A stretch of 64,000 nt of DNA from Aliidiomarina halalkaliphila (GCF_007096385.1 NZ_VJWL01000001.1:639094-703093), one strand, 5' to 3'; positions 38,231 to 47,173 are shown, counted from the stretch's first letter. Numbers and translations: made by a program. Notes: generated from the sequence alone by a model not told the origin.

Positions 38231-39121
38231 CTAGCGCAAGAAGAGTAAGGCAATTCCCGCCATTGCAAGCAAGGTACCCGCTAAGGCCCGAAAGCTCACA
38301 CGTCGGCCTCGAACAAAATTGAGGGATAGCATAAATAACGGCGCCGTGGATAATAAGGTTTGGGCAATGCCTGGTGTCACATAAGCAATAGCCAATTGCT
38401 GCAGCCAGATAGCCACAAAGGTACCGAGCAAAATGGCCATGATCAAAATTGAAATTCGGGTTTCTCGAAGTCCTTGGGCGGTAGCCATCAGCATCTTCGG
38501 TCGCAATAGAAGCAGTGCCAATGTAAGCACCAAGGTGCCCGCTGACAGTCGAATCATGGCTGCCTGCAAGGCACTCACCTCAAATTGCTGAAAGGCATGG
38601 AAGGCCATCACCAGCCCAAGCGCCTGACACAAGGCTGCCGCCACGCCAAACCAGACTCCGATCCGGTTTATCGGCACACCTGCGACAGGTTGACGTTCCG
38701 TGAGTACAGTGATTACCCCCACCAACACCACCAGTCCAGCCAAAATTTCAAACACAGTTAGGGTTTCAGACAAAAATAACCAGGCAATAATTGCCGCCAA
38801 CGGGGGTGCCAGATACTCAAGCAAAATAGTATGCGCAGGCCCTAAACGCCGCAGTGCAGAGAAATAGCACGTATCGCCGATGGTAATGCCAATCACGCCA
38901 CTCAGGACAAGCAACAATACCGGGCCAAGCGTCCACGCCAGAGCGTGCACATCGCTACTGAGCCAAAGGCCTAATAATAACAAGGGCGACGCCACGACCC
39001 CTTTTACCAAGTTCAATTGAGCTGCCGATAAATGATGGCTGCTGCGGCTATACATAAGGGTCGCCAATGCCCAGCTAAAGGCAGCGGCTAGAGCGGCTAA
39101 TTGGCCCCAATACAAGCTCAT
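38231..39121 (-). CDS. EamA-family (DMT) transporter
   Basis: 296-aa inner-membrane protein with about ten hydrophobic segments and two EamA repeats (about 1-140 and 150-290). The first contains EYLAPPLAAIIAWLFLSETLTVFEILAG, the second AQTLLSTAPLFMLSLNFVRGRRVSFRALAG, the typical repeat signatures. Substrate (amino acid or metabolite export) unknown. Upstream of thrS on the same strand with its stop 243 bp before thrS. Confidence 0.88.
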   Translation of the reverse strand: MSLYWGQLAALAAAFSWALATLMYSRSSHHLSAAQLNLVKGVVASPLLLLGLWLSSDVHALAWTLGPVLLLVLSGVIGITIGDTCYFSALRRLGPAHTILLEYLAPPLAAIIAWLFLSETLTVFEILAGLVVLVGVITVLTERQPVAGVPINRIGVWFGVAAALCQALGLVMAFHAFQQFEVSALQAAMIRLSAGTLVLTLALLLLRPKMLMATAQGLRETRISILIMAILLGTFVAIWLQQLAIAYVTPGIAQTLLSTAPLFMLSLNFVRGRRVSFRALAGTLLAMAGIALLFLR

Positions 39122-39341
39122 AAAATCACCCTCATCGTGGCCCTATGCTCGTTAAATTCATTTAAATTGGCGCTTCACCGCCACACAAAATTCCTTGCTT
39201 TACCGCAGCTTTACTCGCTTTACACGGGTTTGCGCCGGCTGTTATGTGCAGGCTTGCTATAGTATGAATAAGTCGCACCATTGATAAAACCTTTCGGGAT
39301 TTCCGAAATGGAGGTTACCACTACGAATAAGGACACTTTAT

Positions 39342-39551
39342 ATGGACGAAGCAAAGTTATGTGACGCACGCATCCATTGCCCTTACTGTGGGCACACGGT
39401 TCATCTGAATGTAGATACATCGGAAGAGAACCAAGAGTATGAAGATGAATGTCCAAATTGCGGTGATGTATTGTATATCACCATGCACCGGGACATCGGT
39501 GACGATAAAATTCATCTGCGTATTAACACGAGCGACGAACAGTACTACTGA
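39342..39551 (+). CDS. CPXCG-motif cysteine-rich small protein
   Basis: 69 aa with two zinc-ribbon knuckles, CPYCGH (13-18) and CPNCGD (37-42), and acidic surroundings. Matches the family of short CPXCG proteins in gammaproteobacteria; function unknown. AAGGA lies 9 nt before the ATG, and a 6-bp inverted repeat (TTTCGG/CCGAAA, 39292-39308) is in its leader. The 3' end overlaps the convergent riboflavin synthase gene by 7 bp. Confidence 0.85.
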   Translation: MDEAKLCDARIHCPYCGHTVHLNVDTSEENQEYEDECPNCGDVLYITMHRDIGDDKIHLRINTSDEQYY

Positions 39552-40180
39552 GCCTGTTTAGCGAGCACGCGCCGAACGGTTTCAACGATGGTCATCGTTT
39601 GTTGATCTGCTTCAATATTTACGCGCTGACCGGGGCGTTTATCGCCAAGTATCGTAATCGCCAATGTTTCTGGAATGAGATGTAGCCAAAACCCAGAAGC
39701 AGTCACGTCACCGACCGTAAGACTCGCCCCATCTACGGCAATAAATCCTTTTGCTAAAATATAATCGAGCCACTTTGGCGCAATTTCAAAATACATGCGA
39801 CAGTTGTTCGCGCTATCAATCCGCTCTTTTAAAGTCGCCGTTGTATGAATGTGCCCCGATACAATATGACCACCTAACTCTTTGCCCATGGTTAATGAAC
39901 GTTCAAAGTTAACCGAGTCATCTAGCTCAAGTTCACCTAGGTTGGTTAAACGTAATGTTTCATCGATAATATCAAAACGTACCAGACTGCCATCGGAATC
40001 GTTTGATGGCTCAAGGTCAAAACTAGTTACTGTGAGACAACAGCCATTCACGGCAATACTGGCACCGGTTTCAATGCCGCGTAAGTGCTCACGTCCAACA
40101 CGAAGTTCAAGATGACGAAACGTACCCTTATCTTGAATATGGTTCACCACAGCTTGGGTTTGAACAATACCTGTAAACAT
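39545..40180 (-). CDS. ribE: Riboflavin synthase alpha chain
   Basis: 211 aa (called ribC in E. coli). Two lumazine-binding barrels: MFTGIVQTQAVV start, AVNGCCLTVTSF, NFERSLTMGKELGGHIVSGHIHTTA, then GFIAVDGASLTVGDV and HLIPETLAITILG. Dismutates 6,7-dimethyl-8-ribityllumazine to riboflavin. Stands alone here, without other rib genes and with no RFN riboswitch visible upstream. Confidence 0.95.
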   Translation of the reverse strand: MFTGIVQTQAVVNHIQDKGTFRHLELRVGREHLRGIETGASIAVNGCCLTVTSFDLEPSNDSDGSLVRFDIIDETLRLTNLGELELDDSVNFERSLTMGKELGGHIVSGHIHTTATLKERIDSANNCRMYFEIAPKWLDYILAKGFIAVDGASLTVGDVTASGFWLHLIPETLAITILGDKRPGQRVNIEADQQTMTIVETVRRVLAKQAQ

Positions 40181-40262
40181 GACATCACCTATGCAAAAAA
40201 TGACGCGCCACAGCCTGTTTCACCGAATGCTCAAAGTCACTCTGGGCGACGCTCTGACGCGT

Positions 40263-41345
40263 ATGCGTTGTAATGGGCAAAGTGTAACTGAAAAAATCAA
40301 AGGAGAACACCAATGGAAGGCGCGATCCCTAGTGACTTTTGGAATCGTCGCGGTATTTCTAAGCGGCTGTAGCCGGGGTGTTGAAAACGATTTAGCCGAC
40401 TATCAACAACGACTTAGTCGCTTACTCGACGAGCCCAAAGTTGCCGTGGAGTTGCCTCCTAACCCACGTATGCCTAGGACTCAAGAGGTGCAAACGCCAA
40501 TTCCCGAAATCTCGATAAGTTTACTCGACAGTATGCGACTTGACCGTTGCCGTGTTGGTCAATTAGTGGCAGAACGCAATAGCTCCCTTGGACGTGTGCA
40601 AAGTACTCAATCCCGCGTACTTTATGAAATACAGATGATTGCTGCCTTACAGGAATGTTTAGCGAGCCCAGCCGCCGATGAAGAACGCATTGCCGAGTTA
40701 TTAACATCAGCGTTAGCGCATAAAGTGGATACCCTTCCGCTCTGGTTTGATCGCTTTCTTACCAGTGAATCAGTAATCCGTGAACGGATGCGCGTATCCC
40801 GCTCTACCCTCAATCTTGAAAACACGCAGCAAGGTAGCGCAAGCGTAGCCGCCCTCACCTATTTTGCTGATGTCTTTACTGGCCTTAGTACTGACCCCTT
40901 AGGTTATCAAGTAGACCCGGAGCACTGGAACGAGCATATGCGGCATCTCGGGCAAAATAATTTTCTAAGTGATTTTTGGCGCACCCAACAAGTGGTGCAT
41001 GGGTATCTGATCGAATTGAACAACATGCTCAACGATGCAGGCGATAAAGTGAGTTGTCAGGGCCAGTCAGTGCCCCAGCAAGCCCATTACCTACAAAACG
41101 TTATGCATAGCCTTTGGATTGCAGAACTGCAAACCAAACTTGCTCGTTTACAAGGCTATGAGCAGCAGATCTCCGCTCAATTGCGTCGATTACAGCAATT
41201 TGTTCGCCACGAACCATGGCAAAATTACATCGAGGAGTTGATTGGTACCGAGAGTCACGGCGAATATATTCGTGAACATAGCCGTGAGCACGCGCAGCAA
41301 TATCAAGGCTTTTTAGCACAGTGTGGGTTTGATATCACAAACTAG
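40263..41345 (+). CDS. DUF3080 family lipoprotein (5' end possibly frameshifted)
   Basis: About 330 residues of DUF3080 preceded by a lipoprotein signal ending LSGC (C at about 40362-40370). The body is helical with MRLDRCRVGQLVAERNSSLGRVQ and YEQQISAQLRRLQQFVRHEPW. The only good ribosome site plus ATG (AGGAGAACACC, ATG at 40313) is in another frame. Dropping one G in ATGGAAGG would give the ideal start MKARSLVTFGIVAVFLSGCS. As sequenced, in-frame ATGs exist only further upstream (40263 and earlier), without ribosome sites. Function unknown. Confidence 0.75.
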   Translation: MRCNGQSVTEKIKGEHQWKARSLVTFGIVAVFLSGCSRGVENDLADYQQRLSRLLDEPKVAVELPPNPRMPRTQEVQTPIPEISISLLDSMRLDRCRVGQLVAERNSSLGRVQSTQSRVLYEIQMIAALQECLASPAADEERIAELLTSALAHKVDTLPLWFDRFLTSESVIRERMRVSRSTLNLENTQQGSASVAALTYFADVFTGLSTDPLGYQVDPEHWNEHMRHLGQNNFLSDFWRTQQVVHGYLIELNNMLNDAGDKVSCQGQSVPQQAHYLQNVMHSLWIAELQTKLARLQGYEQQISAQLRRLQQFVRHEPWQNYIEELIGTESHGEYIREHSREHAQQYQGFLAQCGFDITN

Positions 41346-42289
41346 CTATAGAAGGCATCCGCATGGTTATCCAGAGGGCGACCGCGCAATAGACAGGCGG
41401 CGGGAATCGTCCGAATAAATGCGGGGGTCTCACCTAAATACTCCCCGTCCACTTCAATAGGCAAGCCAACGGTTTGCACCTGGAGTGCATGAAACTGACC
41501 ACAGTGCACTTCCTTAAATTGAATATGGGTGCCCCGATAGATCCGACGCAGCGCTCTCAGCTTACGCAGTATTCCGGCAGTTTCTACAAAACAATAGGCT
41601 AGCACGCCATCATCGACATGCGCATGAGGCGCGATTTTCATGCCGTTCCCAAAATAAGGGCCGTTGGCAAAGTTAAGCATAAAGAAAGGCCGACTCGATA
41701 GCGCCAAAAGCTTTTGTGAGCTTCCGGAAAGCTCGATTGGCTGCGCATTTACCGTAAAAAGAATGCGTAGCGCGGTGAACAAATAACTTAGGCTTGGAAA
41801 TCGTCCTTTGCGCCCTTGCAAGCGTTTAGCAACATGGGCATCAAAGCCTACCCCCGCCACGTTAATAAAATACCGTTGGTTTACTTGACCTAAATCTATG
41901 GCATGCACATCCCCGTGAATGGCTTGTTGAATCCACTCTGAAAGCGATTGCTGCTTATAGGTTTTACCAAAATAACCGCGCGCAAAATCATTGCCGGTAC
42001 CGCAAGGAATATAGCCCATCGGTAAACGATAGCCGGCAAGCGCATTGACTGCCTGATGGAGGGTGCCATCACCTCCCACCACAATCACATCGGTAATTGT
42101 GTGCGCACGCAATTGATCTTCCACCGCAACCACGGTTTTCTGCAAAAGTTCATGGGTTTCTAAACGAACGAAAGGAATAGCGCGCTGTTCAAGCTCAGCC
42201 ATTAATGCATCGACCACCTGGCGGCGGTAACTTGAGCTCGCGGGGTTGATGAGCAACAGAATGCGCTTGTTCTCACCTATCTGAGTCAT
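41342..42289 (-). CDS. YegS/DAGK-family lipid kinase
   Basis: 315-aa diacylglycerol kinase catalytic-domain protein. LLINPASSSYRR at the N terminus, VVGGDGTLHQAVNAL (nucleotide loop) and IPCGTGNDFARGYF, followed by VAGVGFDAHVAKRL. Phosphorylates a lipid such as diacylglycerol or phosphatidylglycerol; exact substrate unknown. The 3' end overlaps the convergent DUF3080 gene by 4 bp. Confidence 0.9.
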   Translation of the reverse strand: MTQIGENKRILLLINPASSSYRRQVVDALMAELEQRAIPFVRLETHELLQKTVVAVEDQLRAHTITDVIVVGGDGTLHQAVNALAGYRLPMGYIPCGTGNDFARGYFGKTYKQQSLSEWIQQAIHGDVHAIDLGQVNQRYFINVAGVGFDAHVAKRLQGRKGRFPSLSYLFTALRILFTVNAQPIELSGSSQKLLALSSRPFFMLNFANGPYFGNGMKIAPHAHVDDGVLAYCFVETAGILRKLRALRRIYRGTHIQFKEVHCGQFHALQVQTVGLPIEVDGEYLGETPAFIRTIPAACLLRGRPLDNHADAFYS

Positions 42290-42308
42290 CAGTACTCCCC
42301 GCAGCCAT

Positions 42309-42332
42309 GGGCACCCGCGGTGCCCTTTTCTT
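42309..42332 (+). terminator. Terminator-like hairpin on the plus strand, no gene assigned
   Basis: GGGCACC, CGC loop, GGTGCCC, TTTTCTTT. It points along the plus strand, but the nearest plus-strand gene ends about 960 bp before. It lies in the 5' region of the lipid-kinase gene. Confidence 0.5.
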
Positions 42333-42398
42333 TATACTAGCGGTTTATCCTTGATTTTCAATGAAACCATCAATGTTTCATATATTTGCTGAAATAAC

Positions 42399-42986
42399 CT
42401 AGCCATTACTCGATTCAGGTTTCAGATTGTTGTACACCTCGCGGGCATCAAAAGTTTGCCCTTCTTCCGGTCGTACACCGCGTCCCATACGCACTTCCAA
42501 GACAGTTTCTACCACACTTCGATCGTCCCCGAGGGCAATCCCCATATGGTAGCTACGTACCGGACGACGATATACGCGGCACCCTAATGGGGTGCAATCG
42601 CGAATGGTTTCATACCCCGCGCCAGCGCCAAAGCTGCTGCCAGAGCTTACACGCTCACGATTAACAAACGTCTCCCGATTCACTACTTGAAACCAGTCAT
42701 ACTCTTGTTCCAACGTAAGTTCACTTGCGCGCAATAATGCGTAATCCATGGCCAAGGTGGTATTGTCACCACGGGCTTTAAAATTCACTCGGTAGTGGTT
42801 ATCGGTAATTTTGCGTTCACTGTACCCAAAACCACTGCCATCGGCAGCACGATACGGCGACGCACTTGAGCATGCGGTTAACGCCCACGCCACCAGTAAT
42901 AGTGCACCAATTTGTAGAATCTGTGAAAGCACTGTGGTGTCTTGCCACCGTGCTGTTTTTTGTGTCGCTGTCGTCGTTTTCTTCAC
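42399..42986 (-). CDS. CC0125/CC1285-type lipoprotein
   Basis: 195 aa. Long N-terminal region (Thr/Gln-rich), hydrophobic segment and lipobox LTAC (C39), then the family core GFGYSERKITDNHYRVNFKARGDNTT, ALLRASELTLEQEYDWFQVVNRE. A Gly/Ser stretch and two Cys (DCTPLGC) lie at about 130. Function unknown; outer-membrane location is expected. Located after the second sigma/anti-sigma pair on the same strand, but 93 bp apart with no shared promoter motif. Confidence 0.78.
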   Translation of the reverse strand: MKKTTTATQKTARWQDTTVLSQILQIGALLLVAWALTACSSASPYRAADGSGFGYSERKITDNHYRVNFKARGDNTTLAMDYALLRASELTLEQEYDWFQVVNRETFVNRERVSSGSSFGAGAGYETIRDCTPLGCRVYRRPVRSYHMGIALGDDRSVVETVLEVRMGRGVRPEEGQTFDAREVYNNLKPESSNG

Positions 42987-43079
42987 AACTACCTCCGTAA
43001 TGTCATGATATCAGTCTAGTTATCAAAACAGACTGTCGTAAAGGTATCTTACTGAATCTTTGCGTGTTCTTCGTCGGAT

Positions 43080-43808
43080 TTAATCCAGATCCGCTAACCG
43101 TGCCTGTTCCTCTTCAATGCTGAGCGCGGCACTGCCATCTAACACCTGCAAAGTAACTTCCATAAGTTGGCTTGCAGAGGCGGCCGCATAATCACCTGCT
43201 TCGGTATTGCTACGGTAAGCCGTAGCCACTGGCAACCATGCATTCCCACTGCGACAGGCAATTTCATCTCGGGTAAACTCTCCGTGTATGGCATAGCTGC
43301 GGCACAAACGGCCATCTCCCGCCGTAAAGCTAAAGTACGGCTGCAACTCATCACCACTCGCCAGTATAGCCCTTTGCCCACTTGCCGTTGCATTCAGTGC
43401 ATCGCCAATCTGCGCCCAATAACTTGGTCCCATTGTTGTGTCACCCGAGGGCAACATTTGCCCCGCACCGATTCCAATCAGTAAGGCAACGCCTGCGGCC
43501 AAGGCAACGTGTTCTCTTAGCTTTTGTTTCGCTGCTTGCCATGCAGAGATTTGCACCACAGTATTTGATTCTGGATGCTCTGCCTGGGCTGCTGGGCTAT
43601 CCGTTAATAGCGCCTGCAACTGTTTTGGCACCGGTGTACGATCGATTTGTGCCGCGTAACTATTCACCGCGTCATCAACTTGGCTCAACATCGCTAACCG
43701 ATCTGAAAGCGTTTCATCACGAGCGAGGGCTAATCGAACCTCATCCATGTCTTTGCGCGAAAGCTCGTTATCGAGAAATGCGGAGAGTTTTTCATCACTG
43801 ATTGCCAT
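43080..43808 (-). CDS. RseA-like membrane anti-sigma factor
   Basis: 242 aa. N-terminal anti-sigma domain (MAISDEKLSAFLDNELSRKDMDEVRLALARDETL), one membrane segment (HVALAAGVALLIGIGAG, about 108-126), and a periplasmic domain (about 130-242) with two Cys (RLCRSYAIH, IACRSGNAW). Start overlaps the sigma stop by 1 bp. It is expected to hold the sigma factor at the membrane; release probably involves proteolysis or a redox or ligand signal in the periplasm. Confidence 0.87.
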   Translation of the reverse strand: MAISDEKLSAFLDNELSRKDMDEVRLALARDETLSDRLAMLSQVDDAVNSYAAQIDRTPVPKQLQALLTDSPAAQAEHPESNTVVQISAWQAAKQKLREHVALAAGVALLIGIGAGQMLPSGDTTMGPSYWAQIGDALNATASGQRAILASGDELQPYFSFTAGDGRLCRSYAIHGEFTRDEIACRSGNAWLPVATAYRSNTEAGDYAAASASQLMEVTLQVLDGSAALSIEEEQARLADLD

Positions 43809-44314
43809 TAGTGTAACTCCTTTTCTGTGCCATACAGTTGCTGAGCAAGCGCGCTCCTTGCGCGTGCTAGCCGACTCATTACCGTACCGATGGGAATATT
43901 TAATGATTCTGCGGTTTCCCGATAGGACATGCCTTGAACCGCGATCATGGCCAACACTTCATGTTGATCCGCAGGTAACCGCTTCATCGCTTCACCCACA
44001 TGATTGAGTTCCATTTCGGTTTCAATCACATCGGTGCCATTCACCTGCTGAGCTTGTTGTAGATCCGTATCGAAGGTGGCATTTTCCCGAACACGACGGG
44101 CACGATAATCATCGATCCACAGGTTTCGACAAACCCGAAACGCCCACTTTAATAACTCCACATCGTCAGGAACCGGGCGCGTAAGAATGCGCTCAACGGT
44201 TTGCTGCACCAAATCATCGGCATCCGGCATGGATGTCGTGAGTGAAAATGCAAATCGACGTAAGGGTGGAAGTAAACTTGCCAACTCCGCTTTTCGCCTT
44301 GACGATGCACTCAT
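43808..44314 (-). CDS. ECF sigma factor (second pair)
   Basis: 168 aa. Region 2 LLPPLRRFAFSLTTSMPDADDLVQQTVERIL and LLKWAFRVCRNLWIDDYRARR; region 4 MKRLPADQHEVLAMIAVQGMSYRETAESLNIPIGTVMSRLARARSAL. Start at 44314, where GGAG is 9 nt upstream; a GTG at 44335 is less likely. Upstream is GGAATAAA-N14-CGTTA, a likely own promoter. Divergent from a subtilase gene. ECF subgroup not assigned. Confidence 0.9.
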   Translation of the reverse strand: MSASSRRKAELASLLPPLRRFAFSLTTSMPDADDLVQQTVERILTRPVPDDVELLKWAFRVCRNLWIDDYRARRVRENATFDTDLQQAQQVNGTDVIETEMELNHVGEAMKRLPADQHEVLAMIAVQGMSYRETAESLNIPIGTVMSRLARARSALAQQLYGTEKELH

Positions 44315-44356
44315 ATAGTCAATCTCCGAAGTCACGTGCGGGTCATCTAGTCACAT

Positions 44357-44382
44357 AACGCGCCAGCATATGGGTTTATTCC
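44357..44382 (-). promoter_or_regulatory. Candidate ECF promoter of the second sigma operon
   Basis: GGAATAAA, 14-nt spacer, CGTTAT on the minus strand, 43 bp before the sigma start. The same pattern with identical spacing occurs at 47916-47941. Confidence 0.6.
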
Positions 44383-44423
44383 ATAAAAATTGCAAAAAAT
44401 GAAATAGATTAGGGTCTGAAACG

Positions 44424-44435
44424 TTACTATAGTAA
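44424..44435. promoter_or_regulatory. Perfect 12-bp palindrome in divergent region
   Basis: TTACTATAGTAA lies 41 bp before the subtilase start and between the divergent sigma and subtilase genes. Possible operator, or the -10 region of the subtilase promoter (TATAGT within it). Confidence 0.35.
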
Positions 44436-44475
44436 GACAGTAATTTAATTTTCTGAACCAGAGGTACAGAATATC

Positions 44476-45945
44476 ATGCCATGGCTTGCAAGAACGCTCT
44501 ACTTCACCATAGCCGCGAGCATAGCGCTCATTCCTCTGTTAGCGAGTAGCCAACAGGCCCCGAATGTGCCTAATGTTCCCGTGGTTAACCCAGCGGAACG
44601 TGCCATTGAACGGCAAATTGAGCGGGCGACGCGACAGGCCGAACGACTTGAGCGAAACTTGCCGAGTGCCGCTGAAATCGGCCAGGCTCGTGCCCTTGAA
44701 CAGATTGCAAGTAATACAGAGCGGACGATTGAGCGCTTGTCTAGCCTCGATCCCCTTTCCAACCTTCCCGAGCGCCTGTCGATTCGTGATAAGGAAGGCG
44801 TTGAACGCTTTGTCGATATCGAAATCGAGCCTGGTCGACGCGCGATCGAGCGGCAATGGGTGTTAATGCTAGATAACGAGGCATTAGCGCAATTCCCCCA
44901 ACAAGCACCAGAACTGTGGAAATACCTCACTGAAAACGAAACCTTATCTGGGTTAGGTCAGAATATCCTGACATTTACGGTGCCCCGTCATCTCGACAAC
45001 CGCGCGGGAGTTGAGCGTTTAGTCCCAACAGGTTTACATCAAGCCTTAGACCGCAACCATATTTACCAAGCGACTGGTGATCTTCGTCCTGAACAAATGC
45101 CTTCAGAGCAAGCCAGTATTCCGGTTCCCCCCCTGCAATTGCAATGGCCTGCCCGATCAGTGTGCACAGCGCCCTTACGCATTGGTGTGGTTGATACCGG
45201 CATTCATTCAGATCACCCTGCCTTTGCACAAGCCGTCACGGAAGGTCGCTTAATACGTCGCGGATTTCTAGACCGAGATATCCCCCAGCCGGGTCATCAT
45301 GGCACGGCAGTTACAGGCATTCTCATTGGTGCTGCTGAGAATCATCCGGCACTTCTCCCAGATGCCACTGTGTATCATGCGGAAGTGTTTTATCAACAAT
45401 CGGTTTACCATCAAGGCGCATCCCTAACCCACCTGATCCGCGCATTAAGCTGGCTCAGCGAGCAGCAGGTGCAAGCCATTAACCTGAGCCTTACCGGTCC
45501 AGAGAACCGTTTGTTAGCGCAAACCGTGCGACGCTTACACCAAGCCAATATCGCTGTGATTGCTGCCGTCGGTAACGACGGTCCGCACGCGCCGAAACTC
45601 TATCCTGCTGCTTACGATGAAGTGATTGGTGCCACTGCCGTGGATAGCTATGGTCGAATTTACCGTTGGGCCAACCAAGGGGAGCATGTGGAATTTGCGG
45701 GCTTTGGCGTGTCTGTTTTGGCACCACGCGCAGACAATCAATGGGGGTACGAGTCAGGTACATCTATGGCCGCACCTTTTGTCACAGCGCATGCGGCCTG
45801 TTCCGCCCAAGATACAGTTACAGCAACACGCGCTGAACTGAAAAAACGCGCATATGCGGAGAAGCAGGAGCGAGATCCCACCATTGGCTTTGGTGTTTTG
45901 CATCCCGCGTTGATTATTAACGGTGTGTTAGCGAACACGCACTAA
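44476..45945 (+). CDS. S8 subtilase with Glu/Arg-rich N-terminal helix
   Basis: 489 aa. Signal peptide (cleavage near 25). Residues 38-95 are a charged helix with ER-rich repeats (ERAIERQIERATRQAERLERN). Residues about 100-225 are an unassigned region that may be a propeptide. S8 domain: D240 (GVVDTGIH), H275 (HHGTAVTG), N367 (AVGNDG), S430 (ESGTSMAAP). A few Cys (C230, C442) could form a disulfide. It ends shortly after the catalytic domain, without SLH repeats. Head-to-head with the ECF sigma operon, so it may be the target or effector of that system. Own terminator follows. Confidence 0.88.
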   Translation: MPWLARTLYFTIAASIALIPLLASSQQAPNVPNVPVVNPAERAIERQIERATRQAERLERNLPSAAEIGQARALEQIASNTERTIERLSSLDPLSNLPERLSIRDKEGVERFVDIEIEPGRRAIERQWVLMLDNEALAQFPQQAPELWKYLTENETLSGLGQNILTFTVPRHLDNRAGVERLVPTGLHQALDRNHIYQATGDLRPEQMPSEQASIPVPPLQLQWPARSVCTAPLRIGVVDTGIHSDHPAFAQAVTEGRLIRRGFLDRDIPQPGHHGTAVTGILIGAAENHPALLPDATVYHAEVFYQQSVYHQGASLTHLIRALSWLSEQQVQAINLSLTGPENRLLAQTVRRLHQANIAVIAAVGNDGPHAPKLYPAAYDEVIGATAVDSYGRIYRWANQGEHVEFAGFGVSVLAPRADNQWGYESGTSMAAPFVTAHAACSAQDTVTATRAELKKRAYAEKQERDPTIGFGVLHPALIINGVLANTH

Positions 45946-45985
45946 ACAAGAAGCGTACACGGCAAACACCTGCACCTAGGATCAT

Positions 45986-46023
45986 AAAAGCCTGAACCAC
46001 AAAGATGTGATTCAGGCTTTTTT
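45986..46023. terminator. Bidirectional terminator between subtilase and beta-barrel genes
   Basis: AAAAGCCTGAA and TTCAGGCTTTTTT arms with an inner CACA/TGTG stem; T runs on both strands. Confidence 0.9.
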
Positions 46024-46083
46024 CTGGCAATTTTTTGGATAGCCTATGGCGGTGGAGCTTCGACTTGAACGAGCACTGGCTTA

Positions 46084-47013
46084 CTAGAAGCGCAAGCGAA
46101 GTCCAATTGAAGCACGCGTTTCATCGTAATCGGCTGTCTCTAGGTTAGACGAATAATCGCCATGCTCAACCTGGCCAATAAAGGCGAGTTGCCGCCAGAC
46201 AGGGAGTTCAACTCGAGCATCAATAACTTGATGACGATCAGAGCGCGGCTCGCTAATGATCGTGGTCATTCCTTCGTAGTCCCGATCATGCCAGCGATAT
46301 CCTAGTTGGAATCTTCCATCCCCTGCTGCAAACGAGAACCGAGTGGAATAGCGGATACGGAGCGTATTTGCCTTATAGGAGTATTCATTACTGCTTGCAT
46401 CTTCATCATCATGGTTGGCACCAAGCAAAATAAAGCTACGACCTTCATTAAAGAAGTAAAAAACATCCGCTGAAACACCCACCGCATCTGCGTCACGCTC
46501 GGAAAAGTCCGCAAAGGTCTTATCAGACTGATTTAAGGCTAGCCGCGCGTAAAACTGGTCGCCTAACATACGCGCTACATAAATAGAGCGTTGATGTAAA
46601 TCTAGAAATGAATCGCCACCTAAGCTCGCATCAGCAAAGTAATAGTTACCGCCAACGGTATACACATCAAAGTCATAGCTCACATCTGCGTACACGAGGT
46701 GCATTGCCAAATCAAACTCATTGAACTCGCGATAACGTCGGTCGCTGTAACTGTAGCCCCCGTCGATATTCCACGACGGTGCAGGTTGCCATTGGGCGTC
46801 TAATGCAACTTCAATCACGGTGGCGGTATCTGACTCGCCAATTGCCGTTTCCAGTTCACTCACACTCACATTACTGTTGTGTTCACCAGATACGTCAACA
46901 CGGCCCGAAAACGAAAATGAATCTGACGCGTCTTGCGCCGATGCTATGCCTGCAGAAAGTGCACAAGCCAATGCCAGCGCAATTGGACTTAACTTTGTGA
47001 TTCGGTTATTCAT
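46084..47013 (-). CDS. Outer-membrane beta-barrel protein
   Basis: 309 aa with signal peptide (ASA-QD). The remainder alternates hydrophobic and polar residues with many aromatic girdle residues (YSYSDRRYREF, YDFDVYTVGGNYYF, IRYSTRFSFAAG, QLGYRWHDRDY), and the chain ends in RLRF with a terminal Phe, the barrel signal for BAM. About 12-14 strands are likely. No family confidently assigned; it resembles porin-like or DUF-type barrels. Start at 47013 with GGAG 6 nt upstream. A hairpin (47093-47114) lies in its leader. Confidence 0.8.
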   Translation of the reverse strand: MNNRITKLSPIALALACALSAGIASAQDASDSFSFSGRVDVSGEHNSNVSVSELETAIGESDTATVIEVALDAQWQPAPSWNIDGGYSYSDRRYREFNEFDLAMHLVYADVSYDFDVYTVGGNYYFADASLGGDSFLDLHQRSIYVARMLGDQFYARLALNQSDKTFADFSERDADAVGVSADVFYFFNEGRSFILLGANHDDEDASSNEYSYKANTLRIRYSTRFSFAAGDGRFQLGYRWHDRDYEGMTTIISEPRSDRHQVIDARVELPVWRQLAFIGQVEHGDYSSNLETADYDETRASIGLRLRF

Positions 47014-47092
47014 AGATTTCTCCAACGCTCATCGTTTTGGTACCCATGCCTCAGCCAGATAGTCTCTGAACCGTGCATGTACACGGCGATAG

Positions 47093-47114
47093 CTCAAGGT
47101 TTCTCGACCTTGAG
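47093..47114. promoter_or_regulatory. 8-bp inverted repeat upstream of beta-barrel gene
   Basis: CTCAAGGT, 6 nt, ACCTTGAG, 80 bp before the start. No T run follows on either strand, so a leader hairpin or operator is more likely than a terminator. Confidence 0.4.
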
Positions 47115-47138
47115 TATAGATACGTTTAGAACAAAGAA

Positions 47139-47161
47139 ACAGAGGGGGAGCCCCCCTCTGT
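47139..47161 (-). terminator. Terminator-like hairpin after Ala/Ser/Glu-rich gene
   Basis: ACAGAGGGGG and CCCCCTCTGT arms with 3-nt loop, 13 nt after the stop codon, followed by a broken T run on the minus strand. Confidence 0.65.
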
Positions 47162-47173
47162 TGTCGGTCATGA

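Noticed and set aside
39292..39308. TTTCGGGATTTCCGAAA before the CPXCG gene as a third copy of the subtilase operator
   Set aside because: The core is GGGATTTCC rather than GGGGA/TCCCC and flanks differ; kept only as a leader hairpin.
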